NCBI GenBank assembly: GCA_947259725.1
Contig: CAMYNM010000020.1
Coordinates: 24,668-88,667 of the forward strand
Source of the DNA: CALZIK01 sp945787635
GTDB taxonomy: Bacteria; Acidobacteriota; Thermoanaerobaculia; Multivoradales; JAHEKO01
Direction of reading: 5' to 3'
DNA: 64,000 nucleotides
Shown: positions 8,581-16,855 of the stretch, in pieces
Layout of the letters: each line of letters opens with the position of its first letter
How positions within the stretch are numbered: position 1 is the stretch's first letter
Notes under the pieces: model-generated
Database searches by the model: none
Told to the model about the DNA's origin: nothing
The model's input: only the letters and a program-made list of their open reading frames with translations
Position numbers and translations under genes: made by a program

Positions 8581-10010
8581 CTGGACGGAACCTCGAACTC
8601 GATCGGACCGACGCCTTCGCACGCCGGGCCCAGCCCTTCGAGGGTGCCGCGTTTGAGAAACTCGATCGCCAGCGGCCGGGCGCAACCGAACGAGGCGTTG
8701 TGCCCTTCGTTGCGGGCGACGACGTGGCGAGTGTTCGAGAGATGCTCGGCCGCGCGGTCGGCGACGCCGTCGGGTGTCGAAGGATCGTAGTAGCCCGAGA
8801 CCATCAGGACGGGCGCGTCTGAGGTGACCGGTCGGGTGAACTCGGCAGGTTCCGGGTTCGAGCGCCAGGCTTTGCAGGCATCGCCGTACTGATCGAGAAG
8901 ATAGCGGCCGAGGAACGATTTGCGGGTTGGCCCGGCGATCCGTTCCCAGTCGATGAACGGGATGTCCTCGGCGCAGTAGACCGCGAAATGAACGCCGAAC
9001 GCGATCGATGGCCGCACCGCTGCGTCGCGGCGCCAATGGACCTCGGCAAAGGCGCTCAGGTCTCCGGTCTGGGCGGCGCGATGGATCATCGCCGGGAGAC
9101 TGGCGGTGCGGCCCGCGTTGTAGAGGATTCCGCGGATCGTGTAGGCGAAGTCGTTGCGGTGCATGCGGACTGTCGTCGTGCCGCTCTCGGCTTCGAAGCT
9201 AGTCGCGACCGGACCGCGCGCAAAGAGCCCGAGTACCTTCTCGAATTCCTTGCGGAGCTCGGGATACGCGGCGGCGCAGGAGGTCTGGTTGCCGCAGTCT
9301 TCGAAGACCCGCCCGAGGGCGCGCTGGGCGGCCGGAGCGAAGCCCGACGGCGCGGCGAAATCGGTGGGCACGACACCGTCGAAAAGCGCGCCCGCGATGC
9401 TTGCCGGATACTCGCGCAGGTAGACGAACCCGGTTCGGGTGCCTCCCGAGCCGCCCCACAGCAGGACCTTTCCGTAGCCAAGCCACTTCCTGACCGCTTC
9501 GAGGTCTCGCACCGCATGGCGGCTGGTGTATAGGGTGACGTCGGCGTGCTGTTCCGCGGCCTCGAGACACTCGGCGACGTGGTCCGGGTCGAACAGCTGT
9601 CCGAAGGCGAGCTCGGGATGAGCTTCGGTGTCGGTCTGGCAGAGAATCGGGTTCGAGCCGCCGCTGCCTCGATGGTCGACAAAGACGAAGTCCCTGACCT
9701 TGCTGACTTCCGCAAAGGGCTTCTCGGCGAGCCGGGTGAGGTCGGTCGCGGATTGGCCCGGACCGCCGGCGAGCATGAACACCGGTTCGAGCCCGCTGGA
9801 CTCGGCGGCGCGCAGGACGACGATCTCGAGAGAGATCTTGCGGCCCTGGGGGAGGTCGGCGTTTTCCGCAACCTCGAGGTGGCCGCAGAAGGCGCGAGGA
9901 CCGAGCTCCTCGTCTTCGCACGGGAAGAGTGCCCCTGAGCTCTCGGCGTCGAGACGCAGAGCGATGAAGGCGACGACGATCCAGCAACTCAAAGCGACTC
10001 GTGGCTTCAT
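8577..10010 (-). CDS. Secreted alpha/beta hydrolase, TAP-like (tripeptidyl aminopeptidase type)
   Basis: A 477-residue exported hydrolase with a signal peptide (residues ~1-24, CWIVVAFIALRLDAES). The oxyanion region is VFMLAGGPGQSA and the nucleophile elbow is GGSGG within VLLWGGSGGTRTGF. The likely acid is the Asp in VSGYYDPSTP and the histidine is in NEGHNASFGC; the last two fall in the TAP-like C-terminal domain. Relatives cleave N-terminal peptides or esters outside the cytoplasm. Cysteines near the start and end (FPCEDEE, FCGH, FGCARP) may form disulfides. It lies 57 bases downstream of the MFS gene on the same strand and may be the last gene of that unit. Substrate is unknown. Confidence 0.85.
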   Translation of the reverse strand: MKPRVALSCWIVVAFIALRLDAESSGALFPCEDEELGPRAFCGHLEVAENADLPQGRKISLEIVVLRAAESSGLEPVFMLAGGPGQSATDLTRLAEKPFAEVSKVRDFVFVDHRGSGGSNPILCQTDTEAHPELAFGQLFDPDHVAECLEAAEQHADVTLYTSRHAVRDLEAVRKWLGYGKVLLWGGSGGTRTGFVYLREYPASIAGALFDGVVPTDFAAPSGFAPAAQRALGRVFEDCGNQTSCAAAYPELRKEFEKVLGLFARGPVATSFEAESGTTTVRMHRNDFAYTIRGILYNAGRTASLPAMIHRAAQTGDLSAFAEVHWRRDAAVRPSIAFGVHFAVYCAEDIPFIDWERIAGPTRKSFLGRYLLDQYGDACKAWRSNPEPAEFTRPVTSDAPVLMVSGYYDPSTPDGVADRAAEHLSNTRHVVARNEGHNASFGCARPLAIEFLKRGTLEGLGPACEGVGPIEFEVPSS

Positions 10011-10067
10011 TTCCGCGGTCCTTTCCGGTTCGTGCGCTTCTGGTACGGCTGCGGGTCGCTCGGAGTT

Positions 10068-11642
10068 TCAGGAGGCTTCCAAACGCTCACCGGCGTCGCG
10101 AGCGCGAGCGATCCTCGAGCCTTCCTCCTTGGCGACGTAGCGGCCCGAGATCCAGAAGCACACAAAGGCCGCGCCATAGGCGAGCATGGCAAACAGGAGC
10201 GCGCGCTGCAGACCGTCCGCGGCGCTCAGCCCGCCTTCGGCGAAATGGTCGCTCAGCTTGCCGATCGTGTACGGCCCGAGGGCGAGGCCGACGAAGGTCA
10301 TCGACAGCAGGTAGAAGGCCGAGGCCGTCCCGCGCATTCGCGGCAGGACGATTTCGTTGGCGAGCGCGATCGCCGAGCCGATCCAGAACGGTGTTGCGAG
10401 CTGAAACAGGAACACAAGAACGTAGGCGGTACGAAGCTCTCTAGCGTTCAGGAAGAACAGGGCCGCGACCGAGGCGACGGCGGCGGTGCCCATGCCGACC
10501 AGAAGTCGCGCCTTGGGGTTGCGCTCTTTCAACCAGTCCGAGAACACTCCGCCCACCGTGACGCTGAGCCAGCCCGCGACCGCGGTGATCAGCCCCAGGA
10601 CGAGCCCCACCTGACTAACGCTGGTGCCGAAGGTCCGGATGAAATAAGGAGCGAACCAGAAACCGATGCCATAGCCGACGAACGACATGAAGCCGAAGCC
10701 GATCATGCCGAAGATCATGGTCTTGCTCTTGTAGATCAGGGCGAACGCCGGCGGGTCGCGGTGAGCCAGCCCCTGGAGCCACGAGAAGAAGGCGTACAGG
10801 CCGATCGCGAGCGCGACCCACTGGGTGGTGTCCCCGGTCAGGGCGACCAGGCCCCAGGCGCCCAGGCCGCAGCCGGCGGCGATCGCGAGGTTGCGCAGAA
10901 CGCCGCCGAGCCCGAGAGCGCTTCGGGCGATCGAAAGGACGGTAAACGGAGGCACGATGCTCGCGAGCTCACGGGCCAGCTCGCGAAACGGGTGCGGATG
11001 GTCCGCGGGGGTGGCGAGGCCTTCCGAGGCGCCGCGGATCGGTTCGCGCAATGTCGCCACCCAGAGCGCCATGGCGATACCGGGGAGGCCGACGCCGAAG
11101 AAGGCCGCCTGCCAACCCACCAGGCCGAAGGGTCCACCCGCGGGGTACGCCTGGTTCCAGGTGTCGACGATCCAGCCGCCGAGGAACATGCCGATTCCGG
11201 AACCGAGAAAGACGCCGCTCGAGTAGATCGCGACCGCGGTGGCGCGGCGGCGCGGCGGAAAGTAGTCGCCGAGCATCGAGAACGCCGCCGGGCTCGCGCT
11301 GGACTCGCCGATGCCGACGCCGATCCGGTACGCGGCCAGTGCGCCGAAGCCGCGGGCCGTGCCCGACAGCGCGGTCATGGCGCTCCACGCGAAGAGCCCC
11401 AGCGCGATGACCTTCTTGCGGCTCCAGATATCGGCCAGCCGGCCCAGGGGGATGCCGAAGATGGCGTAGAAGACCGCGAACGCGGTGCCGAAAAGAAACC
11501 CCAGGCTGGCGTCCGAAAGTCCCAGGTCGGCCTTGATGTCTTCGGCCAGGATCGACAGGATCTGGCGATCGATGAAGTTGAAGACGTAGACCAGGACCAG
11601 GACGGCGAGCGCGTAGTGCGGGTAGCGAGACGTCGGCCGCAT
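10068..11642 (-). CDS. MFS transporter, spinster-like
   Basis: A 524-residue inner-membrane transporter with about twelve hydrophobic segments. The start, YVFNFIDRQILSILAEDIK, and the loop GRLADIWSRKKVIALG are typical of the spinster-like branch of the major facilitator superfamily. The second half keeps GGVFSDWLKERNPKARL as the repeated loop motif. Substrates in this branch include lipids, sugars and aromatic acids, so none can be assigned. It starts 13 bases after the dGTPase-like gene ends, so the two are likely co-transcribed. Confidence 0.87.
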   Translation of the reverse strand: MRPTSRYPHYALAVLVLVYVFNFIDRQILSILAEDIKADLGLSDASLGFLFGTAFAVFYAIFGIPLGRLADIWSRKKVIALGLFAWSAMTALSGTARGFGALAAYRIGVGIGESSASPAAFSMLGDYFPPRRRATAVAIYSSGVFLGSGIGMFLGGWIVDTWNQAYPAGGPFGLVGWQAAFFGVGLPGIAMALWVATLREPIRGASEGLATPADHPHPFRELARELASIVPPFTVLSIARSALGLGGVLRNLAIAAGCGLGAWGLVALTGDTTQWVALAIGLYAFFSWLQGLAHRDPPAFALIYKSKTMIFGMIGFGFMSFVGYGIGFWFAPYFIRTFGTSVSQVGLVLGLITAVAGWLSVTVGGVFSDWLKERNPKARLLVGMGTAAVASVAALFFLNARELRTAYVLVFLFQLATPFWIGSAIALANEIVLPRMRGTASAFYLLSMTFVGLALGPYTIGKLSDHFAEGGLSAADGLQRALLFAMLAYGAAFVCFWISGRYVAKEEGSRIARARDAGERLEAS

Positions 11643-11655
11643 GGGGAGAAACGGG

Positions 11656-12678
11656 CTAGACGGTGCGGGCGGGCCGGAAGATCCGATCGTGGACTCTGAG
11701 CGCGTAGCGATCGGTCATGCCCGCAACCACATCGAGAACCTGAGTCACCAGGGGCTCTTCGCGCAACCGGTAGCTCTCGGGCATCTCGTCGGGGTGCTCG
11801 AGGTAGTAGTCCACCAGGTCACGCAAGATCCTAACCGCCTTGGCCGCCTGGCTCTTGGACTCGGGTCTCAGGTAGACGTTCTCGAACATGAACTTCCGAA
11901 AGCCGTTCATGGCGTCGAGGATGGCTGGATCCATCGAGACCTCGCCTAGGCGCAGCGATTCTTCGATCACGGCGTGGATCATGGTCGAGACCCACTGCCG
12001 CCCCGGTTCGCCAAACGCGCGACGACTCTCGGCCGGAAGCTGGTTCCGGCTCAGGATGCCGGCGCGCACCGCGTCTTCCATGTCGTGAACCAGGTAGGCG
12101 ATGCGATCGGCGTAACGGATCAGCATGCCCTCCTGAGTCGCCGGGCCGGGTTGGATCTTCCAAGTGTGCGCCCGGATGCCGTCGAGCACCTCCCAGCTCA
12201 GATTGATCGGCTCGAGCCGGCTGAAGACCCGCACGCCCTGCTCTGAATGGAGCCACTCGCCTTCGACGTAGGGCGAGAGGGCCTCCTCGCCGATGTGCCC
12301 GAAGGGAGCGTGCCCGACCTCGTGGCCCAGGCAGATCGCCTCGGTGAGCGTTTCGTTGAGGCCGAGAGCCGCGGCCAGCGAGCGCGCGATCTGCGTGACC
12401 TGAAGGGTATGGGTGAGCCGGGTGACCACGTGGTCGCCCTCGGGATTGATGAACACCTGAGCCTTGTGCTTGAGCCGCCGGAAGGGCTTTGAGTAGAGGA
12501 TCCGGTCGCGGTCCCGCTCGAAGCAGGTGCGATAGGTGTCGGGACTCTCGGCGCGCTCTCGCCCGCGACTGTCCGCGGAGCAGACCGCGATGGGAGACAG
12601 GCACTCGCGCTCGCGCTGTTCCCGGATGTCGCGCGTGAGTTTCAGGAATCCGGTTGTTGTCGCGTCGCTGACTGCCAA
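11656..12678 (-). CDS. dgt: dGTPase-like HD-domain triphosphohydrolase with HE in place of HD
   Basis: Deoxyguanosine triphosphate triphosphohydrolases hydrolyse dNTPs to the nucleoside and triphosphate. The 340-residue product has the family N-terminus (SADSRGRER, RTCFERDRDRILYSKPFRRL), the first metal histidine in RLTHTLQVTQIAR (His90), the segment LGHEVGHAPFGHIGEEAL at 118-135, and RYADRIAYLVHDMEDA further on. At the HD dyad the sequence reads His119-Glu120 (codons CAC GAG) instead of His-Asp, unusual for a metal-ligand position. Start is TTG 12678, supported by AGGGAG seven bases upstream. It lies between a DMT transporter (53 bases upstream) and the MFS gene. Activity with Glu is unproven. 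Confidence 0.85.
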   Translation of the reverse strand: MAVSDATTTGFLKLTRDIREQRERECLSPIAVCSADSRGRERAESPDTYRTCFERDRDRILYSKPFRRLKHKAQVFINPEGDHVVTRLTHTLQVTQIARSLAAALGLNETLTEAICLGHEVGHAPFGHIGEEALSPYVEGEWLHSEQGVRVFSRLEPINLSWEVLDGIRAHTWKIQPGPATQEGMLIRYADRIAYLVHDMEDAVRAGILSRNQLPAESRRAFGEPGRQWVSTMIHAVIEESLRLGEVSMDPAILDAMNGFRKFMFENVYLRPESKSQAAKAVRILRDLVDYYLEHPDEMPESYRLREEPLVTQVLDVVAGMTDRYALRVHDRIFRPARTV

Positions 12679-12731
12679 GACTGCTCCCTGCCGGTGCCTA
12701 CGAAGTTGGCGAGTCTAGCAGCCCGTTCAGG

Positions 12732-13601
12732 TCAGGTGACCGCCCGGGGCGGCGAATAGAGCCAGATCACCCAGATCACGCCGGCAAGGGTCAGCGCGCC
12801 GCCGGCGAGTTGCAGCGGGGTCAGGCGGTCACCCAGAAACACGGTGCCCATCACCAACGTCAGAACAACCGTGAGTTGAAGAATCGCTCCGGCCTGGAGG
12901 TTGGTGACCCAGCGATAGGCGTAGGTCATGAGCAGCTGGGCGGCGACGGAGGCGCCGCCTACGACTGCGAGAAGCAGCCACTCCGAAACCGTCGGTACCG
13001 CCATGTCGGCAAGACCGAAGGGTGCGGCGCAGAGCAGGCCGAACAGGCTGAAGCTGCCATAGATCGACCAGGAGCCCTCGGATCGACGGGCGGCTCGGAT
13101 CGCGGTCACGGCTGCGCCGGAAAGGACGGCCGACGCGAGGGCGGCGCCTTCCCAGGGGCCGATGCTGAGGAGCTCTCCGGATGCGGCGTCACCACCGGCG
13201 GCGAGCACCATGCCGACGAGTGCCAGCGCCGTGGGCGGCACGAGGCGGCGGTCCACGGGCTCATCGAGGAACAGGGCTGCGAAGAAAACGCTGAAGACCG
13301 GCGAAGAAAAATTGAGAAGGGTCGCGAGGCCCACCGGGATGTGAGCGATGGCCATGAAGTAGAGCAGCACCGCCGCCCCGCCGCAAAAGCCCCGATAGAA
13401 CAAGAGATCGGCGCGTTGAAAGTCGAGAGCTCGCACGCCGAGCCGAGGTATGAACAGAAACGGCAGGAGCATGATGGCAAAGCGAATCGTGGCGATCTCT
13501 CCTCCCGGTAGTCGTGCCGAGACGACTTTTGTCGAGCAAGCCATCAGCGCGAAGAAGACCGCCGAGAGCGCGATCAGGAGTAGGGGATGGCGAGGTGGCA
13601 T
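12732..13601 (-). CDS. EamA/DMT superfamily transporter
   Basis: A 289-residue inner-membrane protein with ten hydrophobic segments in two EamA repeats of five. Typical segments are ALSAVFFALMACSTK at the start, LLNFSSPVFSVFFAALFLDE closing repeat 1, and LQLTVVLTLVMGTVFLGDRL in repeat 2. Family members export metabolites such as amino acids. The frame stays open upstream for another 323 codons, but that part is antisense to the phosphorylase gene; ATG 13601 starts directly at the hydrophobic region and is the credible start. It may head an operon running leftward through the dGTPase-like, MFS and hydrolase genes. Confidence 0.85.
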   Translation of the reverse strand: MPPRHPLLLIALSAVFFALMACSTKVVSARLPGGEIATIRFAIMLLPFLFIPRLGVRALDFQRADLLFYRGFCGGAAVLLYFMAIAHIPVGLATLLNFSSPVFSVFFAALFLDEPVDRRLVPPTALALVGMVLAAGGDAASGELLSIGPWEGAALASAVLSGAAVTAIRAARRSEGSWSIYGSFSLFGLLCAAPFGLADMAVPTVSEWLLLAVVGGASVAAQLLMTYAYRWVTNLQAGAILQLTVVLTLVMGTVFLGDRLTPLQLAGGALTLAGVIWVIWLYSPPRAVT

Positions 13602-13703
13602 GAGCAGCCGGAGCAGCCGGGCAGATGGAAGTGCTCGGTCCGGCGAGGTTAGGGGAGTCGTGCGCCTGTTGGTAGAGTCTCTTCGAGTCACGCCGATTCC
13701 GCT

Positions 13704-14441
13704 ATGCCGACAAGGAACTTCGCGCACAGCAACAACCCGGGTTTCTCCTGCGCCGAGCGCGTGCTGGTTCTGCCCTTCGGCCGGGAGTCGTACCTGCCGG
13801 CGATCGTCGAGCGTTTGAGCGGCCGGGCCGTGTCGATGGACGAGACTACCGATCGGATTGTCTATCGGCTCGAGGCGGGTGAGCGGCCGGTGACGCTGGT
13901 CTATACGGGGATGGGCGGTCCCGCGACCGCCAACGGTCTCGAGATGATCGCCGCCAACGGCGGGCGCCTCGTGGTTCTGTTCGGCGCCTGCGGAGGCGTG
14001 ATCCCAAAAGTTGGGGTTGGCGACCTGATCGTCGCGGCCGACGCGGTGCGGGGCGAAGGTACGTCGCGCTACTACGCGGCGGAGGACGTACCGGCGGTGT
14101 GCGATCCGGACCTGTCCGAGGCGCTGTGGACCGCGGCGCGAGCGAGCGGCCACGAGTCGGTGCACCGGGGTCTGGTGTATACGACCGATGCCGGCTACCG
14201 CCAGGGCGCCGAGATATACGACGGCCGCCACGGGCGGGTCCTGGGCGTCGAGTGCGAGTGTTCGGCGGCGGCGATCGTGGCTGGTGAGCTCGATCTGGCG
14301 CTGGGGACGATCCTTTTTGTGACCGACAATGTCACCCTCTCGGATCGCAACGATAGGCGCTACCGGGGTCTGGGAGACCCACGCGTGCGTGCCGGTTTCG
14401 AGGCGGGTCTCGGCGCCGCGGTCGCCGCACTGGGCGCCTAG
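13704..14441 (+). CDS. Nucleoside phosphorylase (PNP/UDP family)
   Basis: A 245-residue cytoplasmic enzyme that would split purine or pyrimidine nucleosides with phosphate. It carries VTLVYTGMGGPATANG near residue 65, LFGACGGVIPKVGVGDLIVA near 95-115, RGEGTSRYYA, and the nucleoside-binding segment GVECECSAAAIVA near 185; the Glu in the last matches the ribose-binding glutamate of the family. Spacing is closer to uridine phosphorylases than to trimeric purine phosphorylases, but base specificity is uncertain. A TAGAGT hexamer at 13673-13678 may be its -10 element; no Shine-Dalgarno sequence is evident. A palindromic element starts 3 bases after the stop codon. Confidence 0.85.
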   Translation: MPTRNFAHSNNPGFSCAERVLVLPFGRESYLPAIVERLSGRAVSMDETTDRIVYRLEAGERPVTLVYTGMGGPATANGLEMIAANGGRLVVLFGACGGVIPKVGVGDLIVAADAVRGEGTSRYYAAEDVPAVCDPDLSEALWTAARASGHESVHRGLVYTTDAGYRQGAEIYDGRHGRVLGVECECSAAAIVAGELDLALGTILFVTDNVTLSDRNDRRYRGLGDPRVRAGFEAGLGAAVAALGA

Positions 14442-14444
14442 GAG

Positions 14445-14607
14445 CTTGCTGAAAAACGCTGGCAGGCCGCAACCCGAAGGGCGCCAAGGGGTTGCGGCGC
14501 ATCTGCAGTGTTGCTCGTCGTCGGCGATGGCACCGCATCGACTCCTCCTCGCGCCTCGCATCTGCACCACAAGCCCTTGGCGCGCGACCCGCCAGGGTTC
14601 TTCAGCA
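14445..14607. repeat. 163-bp palindromic MITE-like element
   Basis: The ends CTTGCTGAAAAACGCTGGC and the reverse complement of the right end, CTTGCTGAAGAACCCTGGC, match at all but two of 19 positions. A second inverted pair, at 14481-14501 and 14563-14583, matches at 18 of 21 positions. Together they could fold into a long cruciform. No reading frame in it looks like a protein. It fills most of the gap between the phosphorylase and phnD. The architecture suggests a non-autonomous transposable or REP-like repeat; copy number elsewhere cannot be judged from this window. Confidence 0.6.
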
Positions 14608-14677
14608 AGGTGTGACGATTGCGTGGCGGATGCGGCGCGGTGACCGGGGCAGGGTAGAGTAGCCCGGCGATACGATC

Positions 14678-16045
14678 ATGATCACATCCGGTCCCACCTG
14701 GCTTCCGCGACTCGGTTGGACGATCGCCGCGCTTGCGTTCGCGGTCTTCGTCTGGGGGCTCGATCGGCGCAGCGATCTCGAGGCCAAGGGCGACGAGGTG
14801 CTTCGGATGCTGTTCGTGCCGTCGGTCGAGCAGGGGACTCTGGTCGAACGAGCCGACGAGCTCGCCCGGTTCATTCGCCAGGACTCGGGATTGGTGCTGC
14901 AGACCGAAGTGCCGACGAGCTACGCGGCTGTGATTCAGGCTCTCGGAGCCGAACAGGCGGACGTCGCCTGGATGCCTGCGTTCGCCTACGTGATCGCCCA
15001 CGGGCGGTACGGGGCTGAGGCCCGTCTCCAGGTCGTGCGCAGCGCCGAGCGCGACGGCATCCTGGTAGGCCGGAGGGGTGCGGGCGAGCCGGCCGGGCCG
15101 GCCGACCTCGCCGGTCGCGGGGTCGCGATCCCGGAATCGGTGAAAGGCGAGATGCGGACCAAGCTCACCGCGATGCTCGATCGCGAAGCACCGGGATGGA
15201 CCGAGGTCGCGGCCAAGAGCGACAAAGCGGCGGTTCGGCTCCTGGTCGAGAGGCCATTCGAGGTCGCCGCGGCGGCTTCGACGCACGTTTTCTCGGGCCC
15301 CTACGACCTCATCGGCGACGGCCGCAAGGAGCTCGAGTATGATTTGCCTGGTACCCTCGAGCGGACGCGGATCATCTACACCACCGACGAGCCGGTGCAG
15401 GATCTCGACACGGTCTACCGCGGCTGCGTGCTGACGCGCACCGACTCCGGAATCCGGCGCCTGAGCGATCTGACCGGCCGGAGCTTTGCCTTCTCGGACG
15501 AGACCTCGACCTCGGGGCACATCTTTCCGCGCATGCTGCTCGATCGAAACCGCGTTCAGCTCGGGCGAGTCTATTTCGCAGGTGGACACCCCAACGTCGT
15601 GCAGGCCGTTTGGGACGGGAAGGCGGTCGCCGGGTCGACCTTCTACTCGCCACCCGGCATCAAGCAACGCGAAGAGAAGCTATATGTCGGTGACGCGCGC
15701 TACATCATCATGCGTCGATTCGCGACCGACGAGGAGCGAAGCGATTTCTTGAAGACGGTGCGCATCATCGCGCTGACCGATCCGATTCCGAACGATCTGT
15801 GCGCAGTGCGCAAGGGGCTTCCCGAAGCGACCTGGGCGCGCTTTCTGGACTCATTTCGACGGTATCTCCAGACACCGGAGGGGTCGGACGTCTTCAACGA
15901 GCTGCTGACGGCGGTGAACGTGGCTGAGATCGACGACTCGGCATTCGACGGATTCCGAGCGGCTCTCGAAACGTCGGGTATGAGCGCCGAGGGCCTCATG
16001 GACGCGGCCGAGGAGAAGCTCGAGAAACAGAAACAGGGGTCGTAG
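14678..16045 (+). CDS. phnD: PhnD-like periplasmic/membrane-anchored substrate-binding protein, extended
   Basis: Solute-binding component of a phosphonate/phosphate-type ABC importer. The 455 residues start with a hydrophobic anchor (LGWTIAALAFAVFVWGL). The lobe motif VPTSYAAVIQALGAEQADVAWM is near 80 and the family signature FAFSDETSTSGHIFPRMLL is near 275, about 130 residues later than usual. The intervening segment (~115-240) looks like a second, degenerate copy of the same lobe: GILVGRRGAGE...LAGRGVAIPE resembles CVLTRTDSGIRRLSDLTGRSFAF at ~248. It is three bases upstream of phnC. A TAGAGT hexamer at 14655-14660 may be the -10. The ligand could be phosphate, phosphite or a phosphonate. 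Confidence 0.85.
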   Translation: MITSGPTWLPRLGWTIAALAFAVFVWGLDRRSDLEAKGDEVLRMLFVPSVEQGTLVERADELARFIRQDSGLVLQTEVPTSYAAVIQALGAEQADVAWMPAFAYVIAHGRYGAEARLQVVRSAERDGILVGRRGAGEPAGPADLAGRGVAIPESVKGEMRTKLTAMLDREAPGWTEVAAKSDKAAVRLLVERPFEVAAAASTHVFSGPYDLIGDGRKELEYDLPGTLERTRIIYTTDEPVQDLDTVYRGCVLTRTDSGIRRLSDLTGRSFAFSDETSTSGHIFPRMLLDRNRVQLGRVYFAGGHPNVVQAVWDGKAVAGSTFYSPPGIKQREEKLYVGDARYIIMRRFATDEERSDFLKTVRIIALTDPIPNDLCAVRKGLPEATWARFLDSFRRYLQTPEGSDVFNELLTAVNVAEIDDSAFDGFRAALETSGMSAEGLMDAAEEKLEKQKQGS

Positions 16046-16048
16046 CGC

Positions 16049-16849
16049 GTGCGTGGTAGCAACAACATCGCCGTTCGCATCGAGAATCTGACCAAGATTT
16101 TTCCGGGTCCGGTGCTGGCGCTGGACGATGTATCGCTCGAAGTGAACGAAGGCGAGTTCCTGGTCGCTATCGGCCTGTCGGGCTCCGGTAAGTCGACTCT
16201 CTTGCGGTGCATCAACCGTCTGCACGATCCAACCCAGGGGCGAGTCTGGGTGTTCGGCAACGAGATGACCGGCGCTCAGGGGACCGAGCTGCGTAAGCTC
16301 CGGGCTCAGATCGGCATGATTTTTCAGCAGTTCAATCTGGTCAAACGCCACACGGTGATGGCCAACGTGCTCTCGGGTGCGTTGGGTCGTACGTCGCTGG
16401 TTCGCAGCCTGACGATGCGCTACTCGGAAGAGGAGGTCGCCCGCGCGCAGGCCTGCCTGGACCGCGTCGGGCTGGGCACCCGCGGCGGGAGCCGCGCCGA
16501 CGCTCTCTCGGGCGGCCAGCAGCAACGGGTTGCCGTCGCGCGCGCCCTCATGCAGGGTCCCAAGTTGTTTCTGGCCGACGAGCCGGTAGCGTCGCTCGAT
16601 CCGGCTCTGCGGCACTCGGTGATGCGCCACCTCGAGGCCTTGAATCGGGAAGAGGGGCTGACCGTGGTGTGCACGCTGCACGATATCGATCTCATCAAGC
16701 GCTACGCCACACGGCTGATCGCCTTGCGCGACGGCCGGCTGGTCTACGAAGGCGATCCCCAGGGCTTCAACGCGCAGACCTTCAAGGACATCTACGGCGA
16801 GGACGCCGAGCCGACGACCGGTTTGTCTCAGACCGGGCAGGCCGGGTAG
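16049..16849 (+). CDS. phnC: Phosphonate-type ABC transporter ATP-binding protein
   Basis: A 266-residue ATPase that powers the PhnDCE importer. It has Walker A GLSGSGKST near residue 45, the Q-loop in IGMIFQQFNLVKRHTVM, the signature LSGGQQQRVAVARAL near 150, Walker B LFLADEPVASLDP and the switch histidine in VCTLHDIDL. The RCINRLHDPTQG and FNLVKRHTV segments are characteristic of the PhnC group. GTG 16049 is the start, three bases after phnD ends, which indicates translational coupling. PhnE follows after six bases. Confidence 0.95.
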   Translation: MRGSNNIAVRIENLTKIFPGPVLALDDVSLEVNEGEFLVAIGLSGSGKSTLLRCINRLHDPTQGRVWVFGNEMTGAQGTELRKLRAQIGMIFQQFNLVKRHTVMANVLSGALGRTSLVRSLTMRYSEEEVARAQACLDRVGLGTRGGSRADALSGGQQQRVAVARALMQGPKLFLADEPVASLDPALRHSVMRHLEALNREEGLTVVCTLHDIDLIKRYATRLIALRDGRLVYEGDPQGFNAQTFKDIYGEDAEPTTGLSQTGQAG

Positions 16850-16855
16850 AGCAGC

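Noticed and set aside
13602..14570. Upstream extension of the DMT transporter frame (323 codons)
   Set aside because: Antisense to the nucleoside phosphorylase and the palindromic element, with no transporter-like helices; the transporter starts at ATG 13601.
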